From NCBI RefSeq assembly GCF_002220365.1, contig NZ_MTHB01000110.1, positions 248,001-312,000 on the forward strand: 64,000 nt of DNA. The letters are read 5' to 3'. The position numbers were made by a program, and so were the translations under genes. Below, in pieces: positions 9,036-17,745 of the stretch. This DNA comes from Caballeronia sordidicola. GTDB lineage: Bacteria; Pseudomonadota; Gammaproteobacteria; Burkholderiales; Burkholderiaceae. The notes below the pieces were generated by a model. The model did no database searches, was not told where the DNA came from, and saw only the letters and a program-made list of their open reading frames with translations. The first letter of the stretch is position 1; every line of letters starts with the position of its first letter.

Positions 9036-9135
9036 GATTTGGCGTCAACGACGTTTTTCCCGGTGCTATGAGGGTGGTTACTTGCGCTGGTGCAACGGCT
9101 TGTGATTATTCGCCGCTAATCGATTCTGGAATGTC

Positions 9136-9567
9136 ATGTTCACGGACTGCTACTGCACACAATTCCGTCGCTCAGCGAACGCTTTGACGAGCGTCTACGA
9201 CGACGCGCTCCGGCCCATCGGATTAAAAATCACGCAGTTCTCGCTTCTGCGCGCGCTCGAGCGGCTTGGATCGGCGACCTTCACAGAAATCGCGGTGGAA
9301 GCGGCGCTGGATAAGACCACCATCTCGAGAAACCTCAAAGTCCTGATCGATGCCGGCTGGGTCAAGGTCGGCAGCGAAGAAGACGCCCGCTTCAAGGTCG
9401 CCACTTTGAGCAAGGAGGGTTTGAAAATGCTGCGGCGTGCGGAGCCTCACTGGCAGGTCGCCCAGAAGCAGGTTGAAAGCGAAGTTCAAAGGTTCATGAA
9501 GGGGCCAGCTAGCAAGCGCCTGTTGGAGGCGCTCGAAACGCTTCAAGGTGTGGGGCGAGAAGAGTGA
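9136..9567 (+). CDS. MarR-family transcriptional regulator
   Basis: This 143-residue winged-helix protein has helices before the DNA-binding region (SANALTSVYDDALRPIGLKITQFSLLRAL). The recognition helix is in FTEIAVEAALDKTTISRNLKVLIDAGWV, and the beta wing in GSEEDARFKVATLSKEG. It has one Cys pair near the N terminus (FTDCYCTQ), which could sense oxidants, although MarR proteins more often bind small aromatic acids. The tautomerase gene downstream is preceded by palindromes related to the one over its own promoter, so it probably represses both. Confidence 0.85.
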   Translation: MFTDCYCTQFRRSANALTSVYDDALRPIGLKITQFSLLRALERLGSATFTEIAVEAALDKTTISRNLKVLIDAGWVKVGSEEDARFKVATLSKEGLKMLRRAEPHWQVAQKQVESEVQRFMKGPASKRLLEALETLQGVGREE

Positions 9568-9648
9568 CATTTGTGCGGATTTCGGTTGACGGTTCGTCGC
9601 ATCGATTGCCGGGTAAACACGCGTATCTGGTCGGCCACGCAAACAATA

Positions 9649-9754
9649 AGATGTAGCTACAACTATCTGATCACATTCTTATTCGTTGGATTAGTTGTAG
9701 CTACAACTGTACGCTATCGATGCCTATCTTCTGCATAATGGTTGTATGTACAAC
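9649..9754. promoter_or_regulatory. cluster of three palindromic operators before the tautomerase gene
   Basis: Three related palindromes lie between the MarR gene and the tautomerase gene. They are AGATGTAGCTACAACT (9649-9664), the perfect 16-mer AGTTGTAGCTACAACT (9693-9708) and GTTGTA-TG-TACAAC (9741-9754). The size suits a MarR dimer site. Sites 1 and 2 are 44 bp apart, about four helical turns, so cooperative binding is possible. Confidence 0.65.
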
Positions 9755-9804
9755 AGATAGCTGAAATAGCGAAAGCGTAGTTTCCTTATTCAAGGAGGGT
9801 CTAT

Positions 9805-10239
9805 ATGCCTACCTATATTGTTTCTGCTGCGACTGGCCGCCTTTCTGCCGATGCCAAGCAACGCATCGCGAAAGAGATCACCCGGATTCACAATCAGGCG
9901 ACCGGTGCGCAGTCTTTCTTCGCTCAGGTGATTTTCAACGAAGTGCCTCAAGGCAATCACTTCGTGGGTGGAAGTCCGCTTCGCTCGGAGCAGATTTTCG
10001 TGCACGGACATATTCGCGCCGGTCGCAGCGCAGAGCGCAAGCGTGAGTTGCTTGAGGGCATTGTCGACGCGATTTCGAAAACCACCGAAGTTGCCAAGCG
10101 ATACGTCTGGGCCTATATATCGGAGCTGCCCCCGGCACAGATGATCGAATATGGCCACGTTCTACCGGAACCCGGTTCTGAACACACCTGGCTCTCATCG
10201 CTGTCCGCTGAAGACCGCGACTATATGCAAAGCATCTGA
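9805..10239 (+). CDS. tautomerase-superfamily protein of the cis-3-chloroacrylate dehalogenase type
   Basis: This 144-residue protein belongs to the cis-CaaD branch of the tautomerase superfamily. It uses the amino-terminal proline left after Met removal. Counting from Pro1, all six residues known to matter in cis-CaaD are in register: Pro1, His28, Arg70, Arg73, Tyr103 and Glu114. The flanking motifs IFVHGHIRAGRS and ISELPPAQMIEYG also match. Family members hydrate or dehalogenate 3-haloacrylates or acetylene carboxylates, or tautomerise phenylpyruvate-like substrates. A strong AAGGAGGG precedes the ATG. It is probably controlled by the upstream MarR. The natural substrate is unknown. Confidence 0.85.
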   Translation: MPTYIVSAATGRLSADAKQRIAKEITRIHNQATGAQSFFAQVIFNEVPQGNHFVGGSPLRSEQIFVHGHIRAGRSAERKRELLEGIVDAISKTTEVAKRYVWAYISELPPAQMIEYGHVLPEPGSEHTWLSSLSAEDRDYMQSI

Positions 10240-10296
10240 AAGACGATTGATGCTCGCGGCGCCACTTCCATGCCAAAGACGATGATCGGGCGACGT

Positions 10297-10566
10297 TCAA
10301 CGCGAACATTGTTCGATCGCCTGGACAAGCGAATCCTGCAGCGCCGGATCCTGGAAAAAAGCGTCGAGACTGCGGTGTTCATCGTTGGCGAACGCCTCAA
10401 GACAACGTGCATTGTTTGCACGGCCGCTTGAAAGAGAGCAGGCAAGCGCGACCAGCAACGCTGCTAATCCAAGGATTGCTATTACAGCGCTGGCGGCGCG
10501 TACCGGCGACCACCGCCACCCGATGCGCTCGTCAACTACGGCCATTTGACGCAACTCGTTATCCAT
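10297..10566 (-). CDS. small single-pass membrane protein of unknown function
   Basis: An 89-residue frame starts MDNELRQMAVVDERIGWRW, continues with one hydrophobic segment (residues about 22-45, AASAVIAILGLAALLVALAC) and ends with a polar periplasmic tail (...RSLDAFFQDPALQDSLVQAI). GGAGA lies about 10 nt upstream of the ATG. It lies 59 bp downstream of a MarR gene on the same strand, with a copy of the MarR-associated 15-mer just before it. I do not recognise a family. A longer in-frame reading upstream overlaps the MarR gene and is not coding. Confidence 0.55.
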   Translation of the reverse strand: MDNELRQMAVVDERIGWRWSPVRAASAVIAILGLAALLVALACSLSSGRANNARCLEAFANDEHRSLDAFFQDPALQDSLVQAIEQCSR

Positions 10567-10585
10567 TTGCTTGTCTCCATGATGA

Positions 10586-10600
10586 TTAGCAAGACAACTA
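10586..10600. promoter_or_regulatory. 15-mer repeat, copy 1 (putative MarR site)
   Basis: TTAGCAAGACAACTA lies 20 bp upstream of the start of the small membrane protein gene. It matches the copy before the MarR gene (11066-11080) at 13 of 15 positions. This suggests one regulator acting at both places. Confidence 0.4.
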
Positions 10601-10625
10601 TCGGCTTTAAAAAAACGCGCTTGAC

Positions 10626-11042
10626 TTATACGAGTGCCTTCCTCACGCCGTGCATGGACGTGACGGCCGACTCGAATAACTCGGGGCCGATCTTTGCTCG
10701 CAAGATCCGAGCAATTTTGGCGCTCGCATTGTTGATTGGCCGATCGAGCGCCAGACCGGCTGGAGTTGCATGAACCGTCCACTGACGACCATCTTCCCTG
10801 GCTTGGCGCCGTTCGACCAATTGCTTTTCGCAGAGACTGTCGATAAGCCTGGTTGCGGTGGGGCGCGCTATGCCAAGGATTTCGGCCACCTGACTGCTGA
10901 GGCAGCCGGGCGTTGCAAGCACGACCCGAAGCACAAATCCCTGTGGCGGCGTCAGTCCGAATTCTGCGTACGCAGTTGTCCACTCTCGCTCCACGAGACG
11001 GGCGAGGGCAGCCGAGTTGAAGTAAAGGCAGTGATCGAACAT
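10626..11042 (-). CDS. MarR-family transcriptional regulator
   Basis: This 138-residue protein has the MarR fold: LARLVEREWTTAYAEFGLTPPQGFVLRVV, then the recognition region LSSQVAEILGIARPTATRLIDSLCEKQLVERR and the wing REDGRQWTVHATPAG. It is not a close match to the MarR at 9136 in the recognition helix, so the two have different targets. Downstream on the same strand is a small membrane protein, and matching 15-mers precede both genes. It probably autoregulates and controls that membrane protein. The ligand is unknown. Confidence 0.85.
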   Translation of the reverse strand: MFDHCLYFNSAALARLVEREWTTAYAEFGLTPPQGFVLRVVLATPGCLSSQVAEILGIARPTATRLIDSLCEKQLVERRQAREDGRQWTVHATPAGLALDRPINNASAKIARILRAKIGPELFESAVTSMHGVRKALV

Positions 11043-11065
11043 GGACGCATTAAATCACAAAGTAG

Positions 11066-11080
11066 TTAGCAAGGCAATTA
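11066..11080. promoter_or_regulatory. 15-mer repeat, copy 2 (putative MarR site)
   Basis: TTAGCAAGGCAATTA lies 23 bp upstream of the MarR start codon, where it would overlap the promoter. It pairs with the copy at 10586-10600 (two differences). Confidence 0.4.
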
Positions 11081-11589
11081 ATTTTTGACTGGTTGTCCCG
11101 ATGGATTGCCGCCCCGGAAACCTTTTGCGTTCCCGGTGAACAGCAGGGAAGTCCCGCTTCACACTTGGCGATGCGCATTGCTGCGTTGTTCGGTCGCTCG
11201 CCTACCCGCTATCTCAGCGTGTAGTGGATGCAAATGACTGCGAGCGGACTGCGAGCGGCTAAGCGCGCCTGTTGCATGGGCAAGCCGGGCGGTGGGGCAA
11301 TGGACGGAATTCCATGGCGTGTGCAACTTGAACGCGCTGGCGGGCTACGGCGAGGATCTTTTCACGTCGCATACTTTCTGTGACATAGACGCATTTCCAT
11401 CGATACCTATTAGCAAATCGGGATTTGTTGGTTTGTGATGGTTTCGCGTACCGTTACTCTCCTCAGCTATTGCAGCCGATTCACTGCTAACTGGTCGATA
11501 ATGTCGACCCCGCGCTTAAGCGGCCGAATAAGTGGCTGATATGCGGCGAAGAAATTGCTTCCTTTAAAACCAACTGAGATCACATCCCC
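11081..11589. other. about 500-bp gap without a recognised gene
   Basis: No frame on either strand has a family match. The gap holds a small tandem duplication of the 11-mer ACTGCGAGCGG (11237-11258). It presumably carries the promoter of the osmoprotectant operon, but I see no clear -35/-10 pair. Confidence 0.45.
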
Positions 11590-12519
11590 ATGGGAATCGC
11601 AAAATCAATCAAGGCATGGGGCGCCGCCGCGCTCGTTCTGACCATGTCCACGGCTTCCACCGCTTATGCAGCGGACTCGGTCACGGTGGCATCGAAGATC
11701 GACACTGAGGGCAATCTGCTTGGGAACATCATTGCGCAGGTGCTGAAGTCGCATGGAATCGCGGTCTCCGACAAGATTGGCCTCGGGACCACGCCGATCG
11801 TGCGCAAGGCCATCACGACAGGTGAAATTGACATCTATCCGGAATACACCGGCAACGCCGCGTTCTTCTTCAACAAGGCTGATGACCCGCTCTGGAAAAA
11901 TGCGGCCAAAGGCTATGAGGAAGCCGCCAAGCTCGATTACGCGGCCAACAAGATCGTCTGGCTGACGCCCGCCCCGGCTAACAACACCTGGGCCGTAGGC
12001 CTGCTGGGAACCGTTGCGAAGGCCAACAAGATCAAGACCTTCGAAGACTTTGGCAAGTGGGTGTCGGCAGGCGGTCAGGTCAAGCTCGCGGCATCGGCTG
12101 AGTTCGTCAATACCGCTGCCGCGCTGCCGTCGTTCGAAAAGACCTATGCGTTCAAGCTGAAACCTGAGCAACTTCTCGTGCTCTCGGGCGGTGATACATC
12201 GGCGACGATCAAGGCGGCCGCCGAGCAAACCGACAAGGTCAACGCTGCCATGGTCTACGGCACGGACGGCGGCATAGCGGCCGCGGGCCTGGTCGTGCTG
12301 GAGGACAACAAGGACGTGCAACCCGTCTACGCGCCCACGCCGCTGATTCGCGAAAGCGTGTTGAAAGCACACCCGGAAATTGCCGGTTATCTGAAGCCGG
12401 TATTTGCCAGCCTTGATCTGAAGACCCTGCAGACGTTGAACAGCCGCATTCAGGTCAACGGCGAGCCGGCCGCAACGGTAGCGGCGAGCTATCTGAAATC
12501 GAAGGGTTTCGTTAAATGA
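11590..12519 (+). CDS. osmF: OsmF-type osmoprotectant-binding periplasmic protein
   Basis: This 309-residue protein has a Sec signal peptide (MGIAKSIKAWGAAALVLTMS..., cleavage near AYA/ADS) and an OpuAC-type binding domain. The family motif is VASKIDTEGNLLGNIIAQVLKSHG followed by IDIYPEYTGNAAFFF. It delivers glycine betaine or related quaternary amines, or in YehZ-type systems another ligand, to the ABC transporter encoded by the next three genes. Order (binding protein, long permease, ATPase, short permease) matches osmF-yehY-yehX-yehW of E. coli. It overlaps the next gene by 4 bp. Confidence 0.88.
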   Translation: MGIAKSIKAWGAAALVLTMSTASTAYAADSVTVASKIDTEGNLLGNIIAQVLKSHGIAVSDKIGLGTTPIVRKAITTGEIDIYPEYTGNAAFFFNKADDPLWKNAAKGYEEAAKLDYAANKIVWLTPAPANNTWAVGLLGTVAKANKIKTFEDFGKWVSAGGQVKLAASAEFVNTAAALPSFEKTYAFKLKPEQLLVLSGGDTSATIKAAAEQTDKVNAAMVYGTDGGIAAAGLVVLEDNKDVQPVYAPTPLIRESVLKAHPEIAGYLKPVFASLDLKTLQTLNSRIQVNGEPAATVAASYLKSKGFVK

Positions 12520-13736
12520 TTGCCGGGACAGGGGCTGACACACAGGTCCAGGAGACACGGGCTGTGCCCGTTACCGCACACGGTGCAGGCGGCTTGCGTA
12601 TCGACAAGGTCGGTGCGCTGATTGCAGCGCTGGCTTTGCTCGCGCTGGTGTTCGAACCGTTCGTGACCTTTCGTGCGAACCGGATCGTGTCGGGCAAAGG
12701 TCTCGGGTTGACCGACATCTTCACAGCCGGGCAGGCGTGGGCGTTTCTTGCGGTACTCGCCACAGGAGTGTTATTCGCGTTGCTGCGTAGCCGCCCGGCA
12801 CTTCGGTTCGTGGTCGGCGTTGTCCTGCTCCTGACGCTCTGTTTGTTACTCGGCCTTGTGCCCGCGCATCTCGTCACTGCCGATAACCCGTTGGCGCGGG
12901 TGTCGCCCGCCGGTGGTTTCTGGATCTTGTTCTTCGCGTTCTCGGTGCTGGTCACTGACGCTATCGCCAAGCTCTCGTTCGGACCGGTGCAACATCTCCT
13001 TGCGCTTGCACTGGCTGCGGCCGCTATTGCCGCCATTCTGAGCAGCGGACTGTGGAGCGGGCTGTCGGTCATGCTGGAGTATGCGAATCACGCCGATACC
13101 TTCTGGCTCGAAGCGGCCCGCCATATCGAACTTGTCACGGGCTCGGTTGCGGCGGCAGTCCTGGTCGGCGTGCCGCTTGGCGTTGCGTGTGCAAAGTGGT
13201 CGGCGCTGCGTGCCGTCGCGTTACCGGTGCTGAACATTGTCCAGACTATCCCGAGTATCGCGATGTACGGTTTGATGATGGTTCCGCTAGGACTTCTTGC
13301 CGCCCGATTCCCGCTGCTCGATGCGCTTGGCATTCGCGGTATCGGCGTCGCGCCTGCGGGAATTGCGTTGTTCCTCTATTCGCTGCTGCCGGTCGCGGCG
13401 AGCGTTGTGGTGGGGTTTGCGCAGCTTGCGCGCGAGAGTGTTGAAGCGGCTGTGGCGATGGGCATGACCCCGCGCCAGCGGCTCTTTGCGATTGAACTGC
13501 CGCTTGCGTTGCCTGTCATCCTGACGGGTGTGCGGATCGTGCTGGTCCAGAACATCGGGCTGGCGACGGTGGCCGCGCTGATCGGCGGAGGCGGATTCGG
13601 TACCTTCGTATTCCAGGGCCTCGGGCAAGCGGCGACAGATCTCGTGCTGCTCGGTGCCGTGCCAACCATCGCGCTCGGTCTCGCCGCTGCAATCGTGTTC
13701 AACGCCGTGACCGAACTCGCTAAAAGACGCCACTAA
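12516..13736 (+). CDS. YehY-like osmoprotectant ABC permease
   Basis: This 406-residue permease is longer than most OpuAB proteins. An N-terminal block of four to five hydrophobic segments (residues about 25-190) precedes the BPD permease core. The core holds the EAA-like loop ESVEAAVAMGMTPRQRLFAIELPLALPVILTGVRI (residues about 305-340). The extra N-terminal membrane block is the mark of the YehY branch. It starts on an ATGA overlap with the osmF gene, so translation is coupled. Confidence 0.86.
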   Translation: MIAGTGADTQVQETRAVPVTAHGAGGLRIDKVGALIAALALLALVFEPFVTFRANRIVSGKGLGLTDIFTAGQAWAFLAVLATGVLFALLRSRPALRFVVGVVLLLTLCLLLGLVPAHLVTADNPLARVSPAGGFWILFFAFSVLVTDAIAKLSFGPVQHLLALALAAAAIAAILSSGLWSGLSVMLEYANHADTFWLEAARHIELVTGSVAAAVLVGVPLGVACAKWSALRAVALPVLNIVQTIPSIAMYGLMMVPLGLLAARFPLLDALGIRGIGVAPAGIALFLYSLLPVAASVVVGFAQLARESVEAAVAMGMTPRQRLFAIELPLALPVILTGVRIVLVQNIGLATVAALIGGGGFGTFVFQGLGQAATDLVLLGAVPTIALGLAAAIVFNAVTELAKRRH

Positions 13737-13747
13737 GGACGCCACGC

Positions 13748-14686
13748 ATGATCGAAATCGAAAAAATCAGCCGGCGTTTCGGCGATATCGTCGCTGTCGA
13801 CGACGTCTCGCTCACCATCGAACGCGGCACCATCACCGCGTTTGTCGGCACGTCGGGCAGTGGCAAGTCCACGCTCCTGCGCATGATCAACCGCCTGATC
13901 GCGCCCACGAGCGGCACGATCCGCATAGACGGGAGCGACACCGCAACCGTGCCGGCCGAGGCATTGCGGCGCGGCATTGGTTATGTGATCCAGGGTAACG
14001 GCTTGTTTCCGCATTGGACGGTGGCCCGCAACATCGCGACGGTTCCGCGCTTGCTGGGATGGAGCGCGGCCAGGATCGACCAGCGCGTGCGCGAGTTGCT
14101 GACACTCTTCAATCTCGACGCCAATGCGTACCTCCACAAATATCCTCATCAGCTTTCCGGTGGACAGCAGCAGCGTGTGGGTGTGGCGCGGGCGCTGGCG
14201 GCGGAGCCTGCAATCTTGCTGATGGACGAGCCGTTCGGCGCACTCGATCCCATCATTCGCGCCAAGGCGCAGGAAGACTTGCTCGCGCTTCAGCGGCGAC
14301 TGGGGATCACGGTCGTGATCGTTACGCACGATATGGAAGAGGCGTTGCATCTGGGCGACCGCATTGTGGTGATGGACGGTGGCCGGGTGCTTCAGGCGGC
14401 TACGCCCGCCGAGATCTTGCAGCGGCCCGCGCCGGGGTTTGTCGAGCGATTGGTCGCAGGCGTCGACCGGCCGTTCCGGCTGCTGTCGCTGATTCCTGTT
14501 AGTGAAATCGCTGAGACTGGCGCCGCCGAGGGTAGCCCCATTGCCGGCACGCAGAGCCTTCGCGATGCCCTGTCCGAGCTGCTTTGGCGTGGCGCGCAGA
14601 GCTTGCCGGTCGCATCGGCGGACGGTGCGGTGCAGAGCCGTATTTCGCTCGCATCGATCCTGGCGCGAGCCGAGAGGTCCGCATGA
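13748..14686 (+). CDS. YehX-like osmoprotectant ABC ATPase
   Basis: This 312-residue ATPase has Walker A GTSGSGKST (residues about 37-45), signature LSGGQQQRVGVARAL, Walker B ILLMDEPFGAL and switch histidine in VIVTHDMEEAL. The C-terminal 70 residues after the nucleotide domain are an accessory region. They do not show two full CBS domains as in OpuAA, so ionic-strength gating of that kind is doubtful. It overlaps the next permease gene by 4 bp. Confidence 0.9.
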   Translation: MIEIEKISRRFGDIVAVDDVSLTIERGTITAFVGTSGSGKSTLLRMINRLIAPTSGTIRIDGSDTATVPAEALRRGIGYVIQGNGLFPHWTVARNIATVPRLLGWSAARIDQRVRELLTLFNLDANAYLHKYPHQLSGGQQQRVGVARALAAEPAILLMDEPFGALDPIIRAKAQEDLLALQRRLGITVVIVTHDMEEALHLGDRIVVMDGGRVLQAATPAEILQRPAPGFVERLVAGVDRPFRLLSLIPVSEIAETGAAEGSPIAGTQSLRDALSELLWRGAQSLPVASADGAVQSRISLASILARAERSA

Positions 14687-15432
14687 AATCGGCCGCCTGG
14701 ATAGCGCGTATCGTTGCGCTTGCCGTGCTGCTCTTGCTGCTGTTCAAGCCGCAGGTGTTCCAGCCAATTCTTGCGCCGCTCGCTGAAAACGGCGCGCCGG
14801 CCCTCTATGACCGGGCGAGCCTGCTGGACCTCACGCTTGCGCATCTCGCGATCGTGGCGGGCGCCAGTCTGGTGGGTGCGGTGATCGCATTGCTTGCCGG
14901 GATTTTCGTCACGCGCGAGGCGGGCGCGGAATTCCTGCCGCTCGCGCGCAGCGTGGTGAATATCGGGCAGACGTTTCCCCCGGTGGTCGTGCTGGCCCTT
15001 GCGGTGCCCGTGGTCGGGTTTGGTGTGAAGCCGACCCTGGTCGCGCTGATTCTGTACGGTCTCCTACCGATCTTCGAGAGCACCATCACGGGTCTGAAGG
15101 AGATTCCGTCCGCGACTATCGATGCGGCGCGAGGCATGGGCATGAGCGCGACGCGGCAGTTGCTTGCTGTCGAACTGCCGCTTGCGCTGCCGGTGATTCT
15201 CGCGGGCCTGCGCCTTTCCGTGGTGATCAACCTGGGGACAGCAACTATCGGGTCGACCGTGGCGGCGAAGGGGCTGGGCGATGTCATCATTGCCGGCTTG
15301 CAGACCTCGAATACGGCGTTTATCCTGCAAGGCGGCGTTATTGTTGGATTGCTCGCCGTTCTGATCTATGACGCAATGGGCATCGCCGGGCGGTTGGCCT
15401 CAAGGCATGTGGTGGACGGGGCCGTGCAATGA
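14683..15432 (+). CDS. YehW-like osmoprotectant ABC permease
   Basis: This permease of about 249 residues begins MKSAAWIARIVALAVLLLLLF and has five to six membrane segments. The EAA-type loop is IPSATIDAARGMGMSATRQLLAVELPLALPVILAGLRL. It is the short second permease of the osmoprotectant system. The ATG at 14683 forms an ATGA overlap with the ATPase gene; upstream in-frame starts lie inside that gene and are rejected. It is the last gene of the operon. Confidence 0.88.
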   Translation: MKSAAWIARIVALAVLLLLLFKPQVFQPILAPLAENGAPALYDRASLLDLTLAHLAIVAGASLVGAVIALLAGIFVTREAGAEFLPLARSVVNIGQTFPPVVVLALAVPVVGFGVKPTLVALILYGLLPIFESTITGLKEIPSATIDAARGMGMSATRQLLAVELPLALPVILAGLRLSVVINLGTATIGSTVAAKGLGDVIIAGLQTSNTAFILQGGVIVGLLAVLIYDAMGIAGRLASRHVVDGAVQ

Positions 15433-15455
15433 GGCTCCTTACCTAAACGCCAGGC

Positions 15456-15485
15456 AAAAAAAGCCGACCGGTTCAGGTCGGCCTT
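15456..15485 (-). terminator. rho-independent terminator of the CsbD gene
   Basis: The stem GCCGACC-GGTTCA-GGTCGGC (15463-15482) is followed, on the minus strand, by a run of seven T (A run at 15456-15462). It lies just past the stop of the CsbD gene. It may also partly stop transcription from the osmoprotectant operon on the plus strand, though the T tract there is poor. Confidence 0.8.
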
Positions 15486-15504
15486 CATCGTGCGGATTTT
15501 CCAG

Positions 15505-15687
15505 TTACTTCTTGAATTTATCGCGCACGGCGTCGGCTGCCTCACCGACCTTCGACTGGACCTTCCCCGCGACCTTTTCGGCTGCGCCTTCAGCCTGCGT
15601 CGTCTTGTTGCCTGTGACCTTGCCGATCGCTTCCTTGACGGAGCCTGTCACTTGCTTGGCTGCACCTTCAACCCGATTCTTATCCAT
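15505..15687 (-). CDS. CsbD-family stress protein
   Basis: A 60-residue hydrophilic protein, MDKNRVEGAAKQVTGSVKEAIG and onward, with repeated K-V-G-K helical motifs. This is the CsbD signature (Pfam CsbD). Such proteins are abundant in general stress responses but have no known biochemical activity. The gene is monocistronic and ends in its own hairpin terminator. Its placement beside an osmoprotectant transporter is consistent with osmotic stress. Confidence 0.85.
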   Translation of the reverse strand: MDKNRVEGAAKQVTGSVKEAIGKVTGNKTTQAEGAAEKVAGKVQSKVGEAADAVRDKFKK

Positions 15688-15944
15688 GACGTTTTCCTTT
15701 AGAGAACTTGCGTTATCAACGTGCTAGACGTACGTCGAGCGATGATTTACTTCGACTACCTTCAACCCGACGAACGCTTTCATTGTGCCCATTCAGTTCA
15801 ATTGCTGACAGTCGCAAATGCATCAGTCCGCCTGGTGCATTTGAAGTGCCGCCGCGCCGTAGATGACGGGCAAAACATACAGAACCTTCCAAGCGCCGGA
15901 GTCAGTGAGCACAATCCGTTCCCGGTACCGGCAATACGTGGCGC

Positions 15945-17528
15945 TTAGTCCGCGGTTTTGCGCAACTTCTTCTGCGGCGCTTTGGACGGCGTCAGTCCGA
16001 AATGCCCGCGCGACTGCGCCCACACAATCGCCTCGCTGCGGCTGTGCACATCGAGCTTCGCGTAGATGGTGGAGACATGGTTGCGTACGGTATTCGGCGC
16101 CAGCCCCAGATCCTTTGCAATCTCCTTGTCCGCGAGGCCGCGGCACAAGCACGCGAAAACATCGCGTTCCCGCGCGGTCAGATCCGCAAGATGAGCGCCC
16201 GCGTCGGGTGCATTGGCGCGCCGTACGTTCACCAGTTTTTCAATCAACGTCTGGCTGAACCACGACGCATCCTGCATCACCGTCTCGACCGCGCTCACCA
16301 ACTCCATCTCGGAGCGTTTGCGCTCGGTAATATCCTGCAAGGCCACCAGCACGCAATCCTGGCCGTGAATACCCACCACTTCCGCCGACACCAGGCAATC
16401 GAGCACTTCGCCGGTCTGCATCCGAATCTGGAACTCGACGTTGCGAAGGCTGCCGGACTCGATCAACAACGCGCTGATTCGCTTGCGTGCATCGCCAACC
16501 CACAGGCCCGCCTCATCGATAGGCTTGCCCATCAGTTCCTCCTGCGAGTAACCCGTGGTGGCAGTGAACGCGTCGTTCAGGTCGAGCGTGAGGTAACTAT
16601 CGGCGGTGAATAGCGCAGTTGGCACAGGCGTCATGCGAAACGACTTCTCGAAGCGCTCTTCGCTTTGGCGCAGTGCGTTCTCAGCCTTCTTGCGCGGCTC
16701 CAGGTCCATGAAGGTGAACAGCATGCAGCCTTCTTCGCCGATATCGATAGGCTGCCCCGCCACCACCACGAACTTCGTGCCGCCCTCGGGCAGGCGCAGC
16801 ACGGCCTCCATTTGAGGGATGGTTGCACCCTCGCCCAGACGCTCGATGGCAAGGTCGCGCCGGTCCGCATTCTCGAAGACATCGAGCTCATACACCGAGC
16901 GGCCGATCACGTTCTCGCGGACATAACCGGTCATCTCGAGGAAACCCTGATTGACCTTGATGTAGCGCTGATCGCTCAGCCGGCAGATCACGGCCGGCGC
17001 CGGATTGGCATTGAAAGTCTTCTCGAAGCGCTTCTCGGCGCTGGCCCATTCGCTGGCGTCGTGAAGGATCAGCGCCAGACAGTCCGGTTCGTCTTGCGCA
17101 TTGGTCAGCACCAGGCTGCGCACACGATGCACCCAGTTCGTCTCTTCGTCGTGAGCGGGATAAACCTCCACGATCACGTCGCTGAAACATTCGCCCGCGA
17201 CCACTCGCTCGATCGGGTAGGTGCCCGCCTGAAGCGGGTGATTGTTCCGGTAACGCAGGCGAAAGCGCTCGCGGTATTCGGTCACGTTTGCGCCAAGTTC
17301 CGCCACTTCCGTGACGCCGTGCATATCGAGGGCGGCCTGATTGGCCCAGAGAATGGTCTGGTCCGGTTCGATCAGGATCACGCCCTCGGTCAGGCCCGTG
17401 ATGATCTGCTGCAACTGGCGGCGGTCGGTCTGGGCACGGAGCACCTTGTCGTCGGCGATCTCGGTCGGGTCGGTTTGCGAGCGTGTAGGTGAATCGTCCT
17501 GCAATGCGGCGTGGTTCGTTACGGTCAT
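15945..17528 (-). CDS. multi-PAS LuxR-type transcriptional regulator
   Basis: This 527-residue cytoplasmic protein has three PAS modules (about 35-140, 165-280 and 295-410) and a C-terminal LuxR/GerE helix-turn-helix. The HTH is LTARERDVFACLCRGLADKEIAKDLG followed by NTVRNHVSTIYAKL. No receiver domain or histidine kinase is present, so it is a one-component sensor. PAS ligands could be haem, flavin or a small molecule; I see no decisive residues. The start is uncertain: a GTG at 17555 adds nine residues, and neither start has a good ribosome site. It is divergent from the membrane protein gene at 17746. Confidence 0.82.
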   Translation of the reverse strand: MTVTNHAALQDDSPTRSQTDPTEIADDKVLRAQTDRRQLQQIITGLTEGVILIEPDQTILWANQAALDMHGVTEVAELGANVTEYRERFRLRYRNNHPLQAGTYPIERVVAGECFSDVIVEVYPAHDEETNWVHRVRSLVLTNAQDEPDCLALILHDASEWASAEKRFEKTFNANPAPAVICRLSDQRYIKVNQGFLEMTGYVRENVIGRSVYELDVFENADRRDLAIERLGEGATIPQMEAVLRLPEGGTKFVVVAGQPIDIGEEGCMLFTFMDLEPRKKAENALRQSEERFEKSFRMTPVPTALFTADSYLTLDLNDAFTATTGYSQEELMGKPIDEAGLWVGDARKRISALLIESGSLRNVEFQIRMQTGEVLDCLVSAEVVGIHGQDCVLVALQDITERKRSEMELVSAVETVMQDASWFSQTLIEKLVNVRRANAPDAGAHLADLTARERDVFACLCRGLADKEIAKDLGLAPNTVRNHVSTIYAKLDVHSRSEAIVWAQSRGHFGLTPSKAPQKKLRKTAD

Positions 17529-17745
17529 TTTTTTGGTTCGCGCGCGTGAGCGCACGCGTAGGAAGCTTGCACGAACGAAGAATCGCCTGAATCCGTCCGG
17601 CGTGCCAGTAGCTAATGCACTAGGTGCAATGGTGCAACTGCATCATGTGTTGCGCCATGCGCGCTCCTAGACTTCCATCAAGCCGGTCCGCCTGCGGTCC
17701 GCAGCTTTTGTTCAACCATCGAAACATCGGAAATACTGGAGCGAC

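Noticed and set aside
11237-11258. Tandem ACTGCGAGCGG as a regulatory iteron
   Set aside because: Only two copies and no relation to a promoter; a chance duplication is enough.
15463-15482. Hairpin as terminator of the osmoprotectant operon
   Set aside because: The T tract is on the minus strand only, so it primarily serves the CsbD gene.
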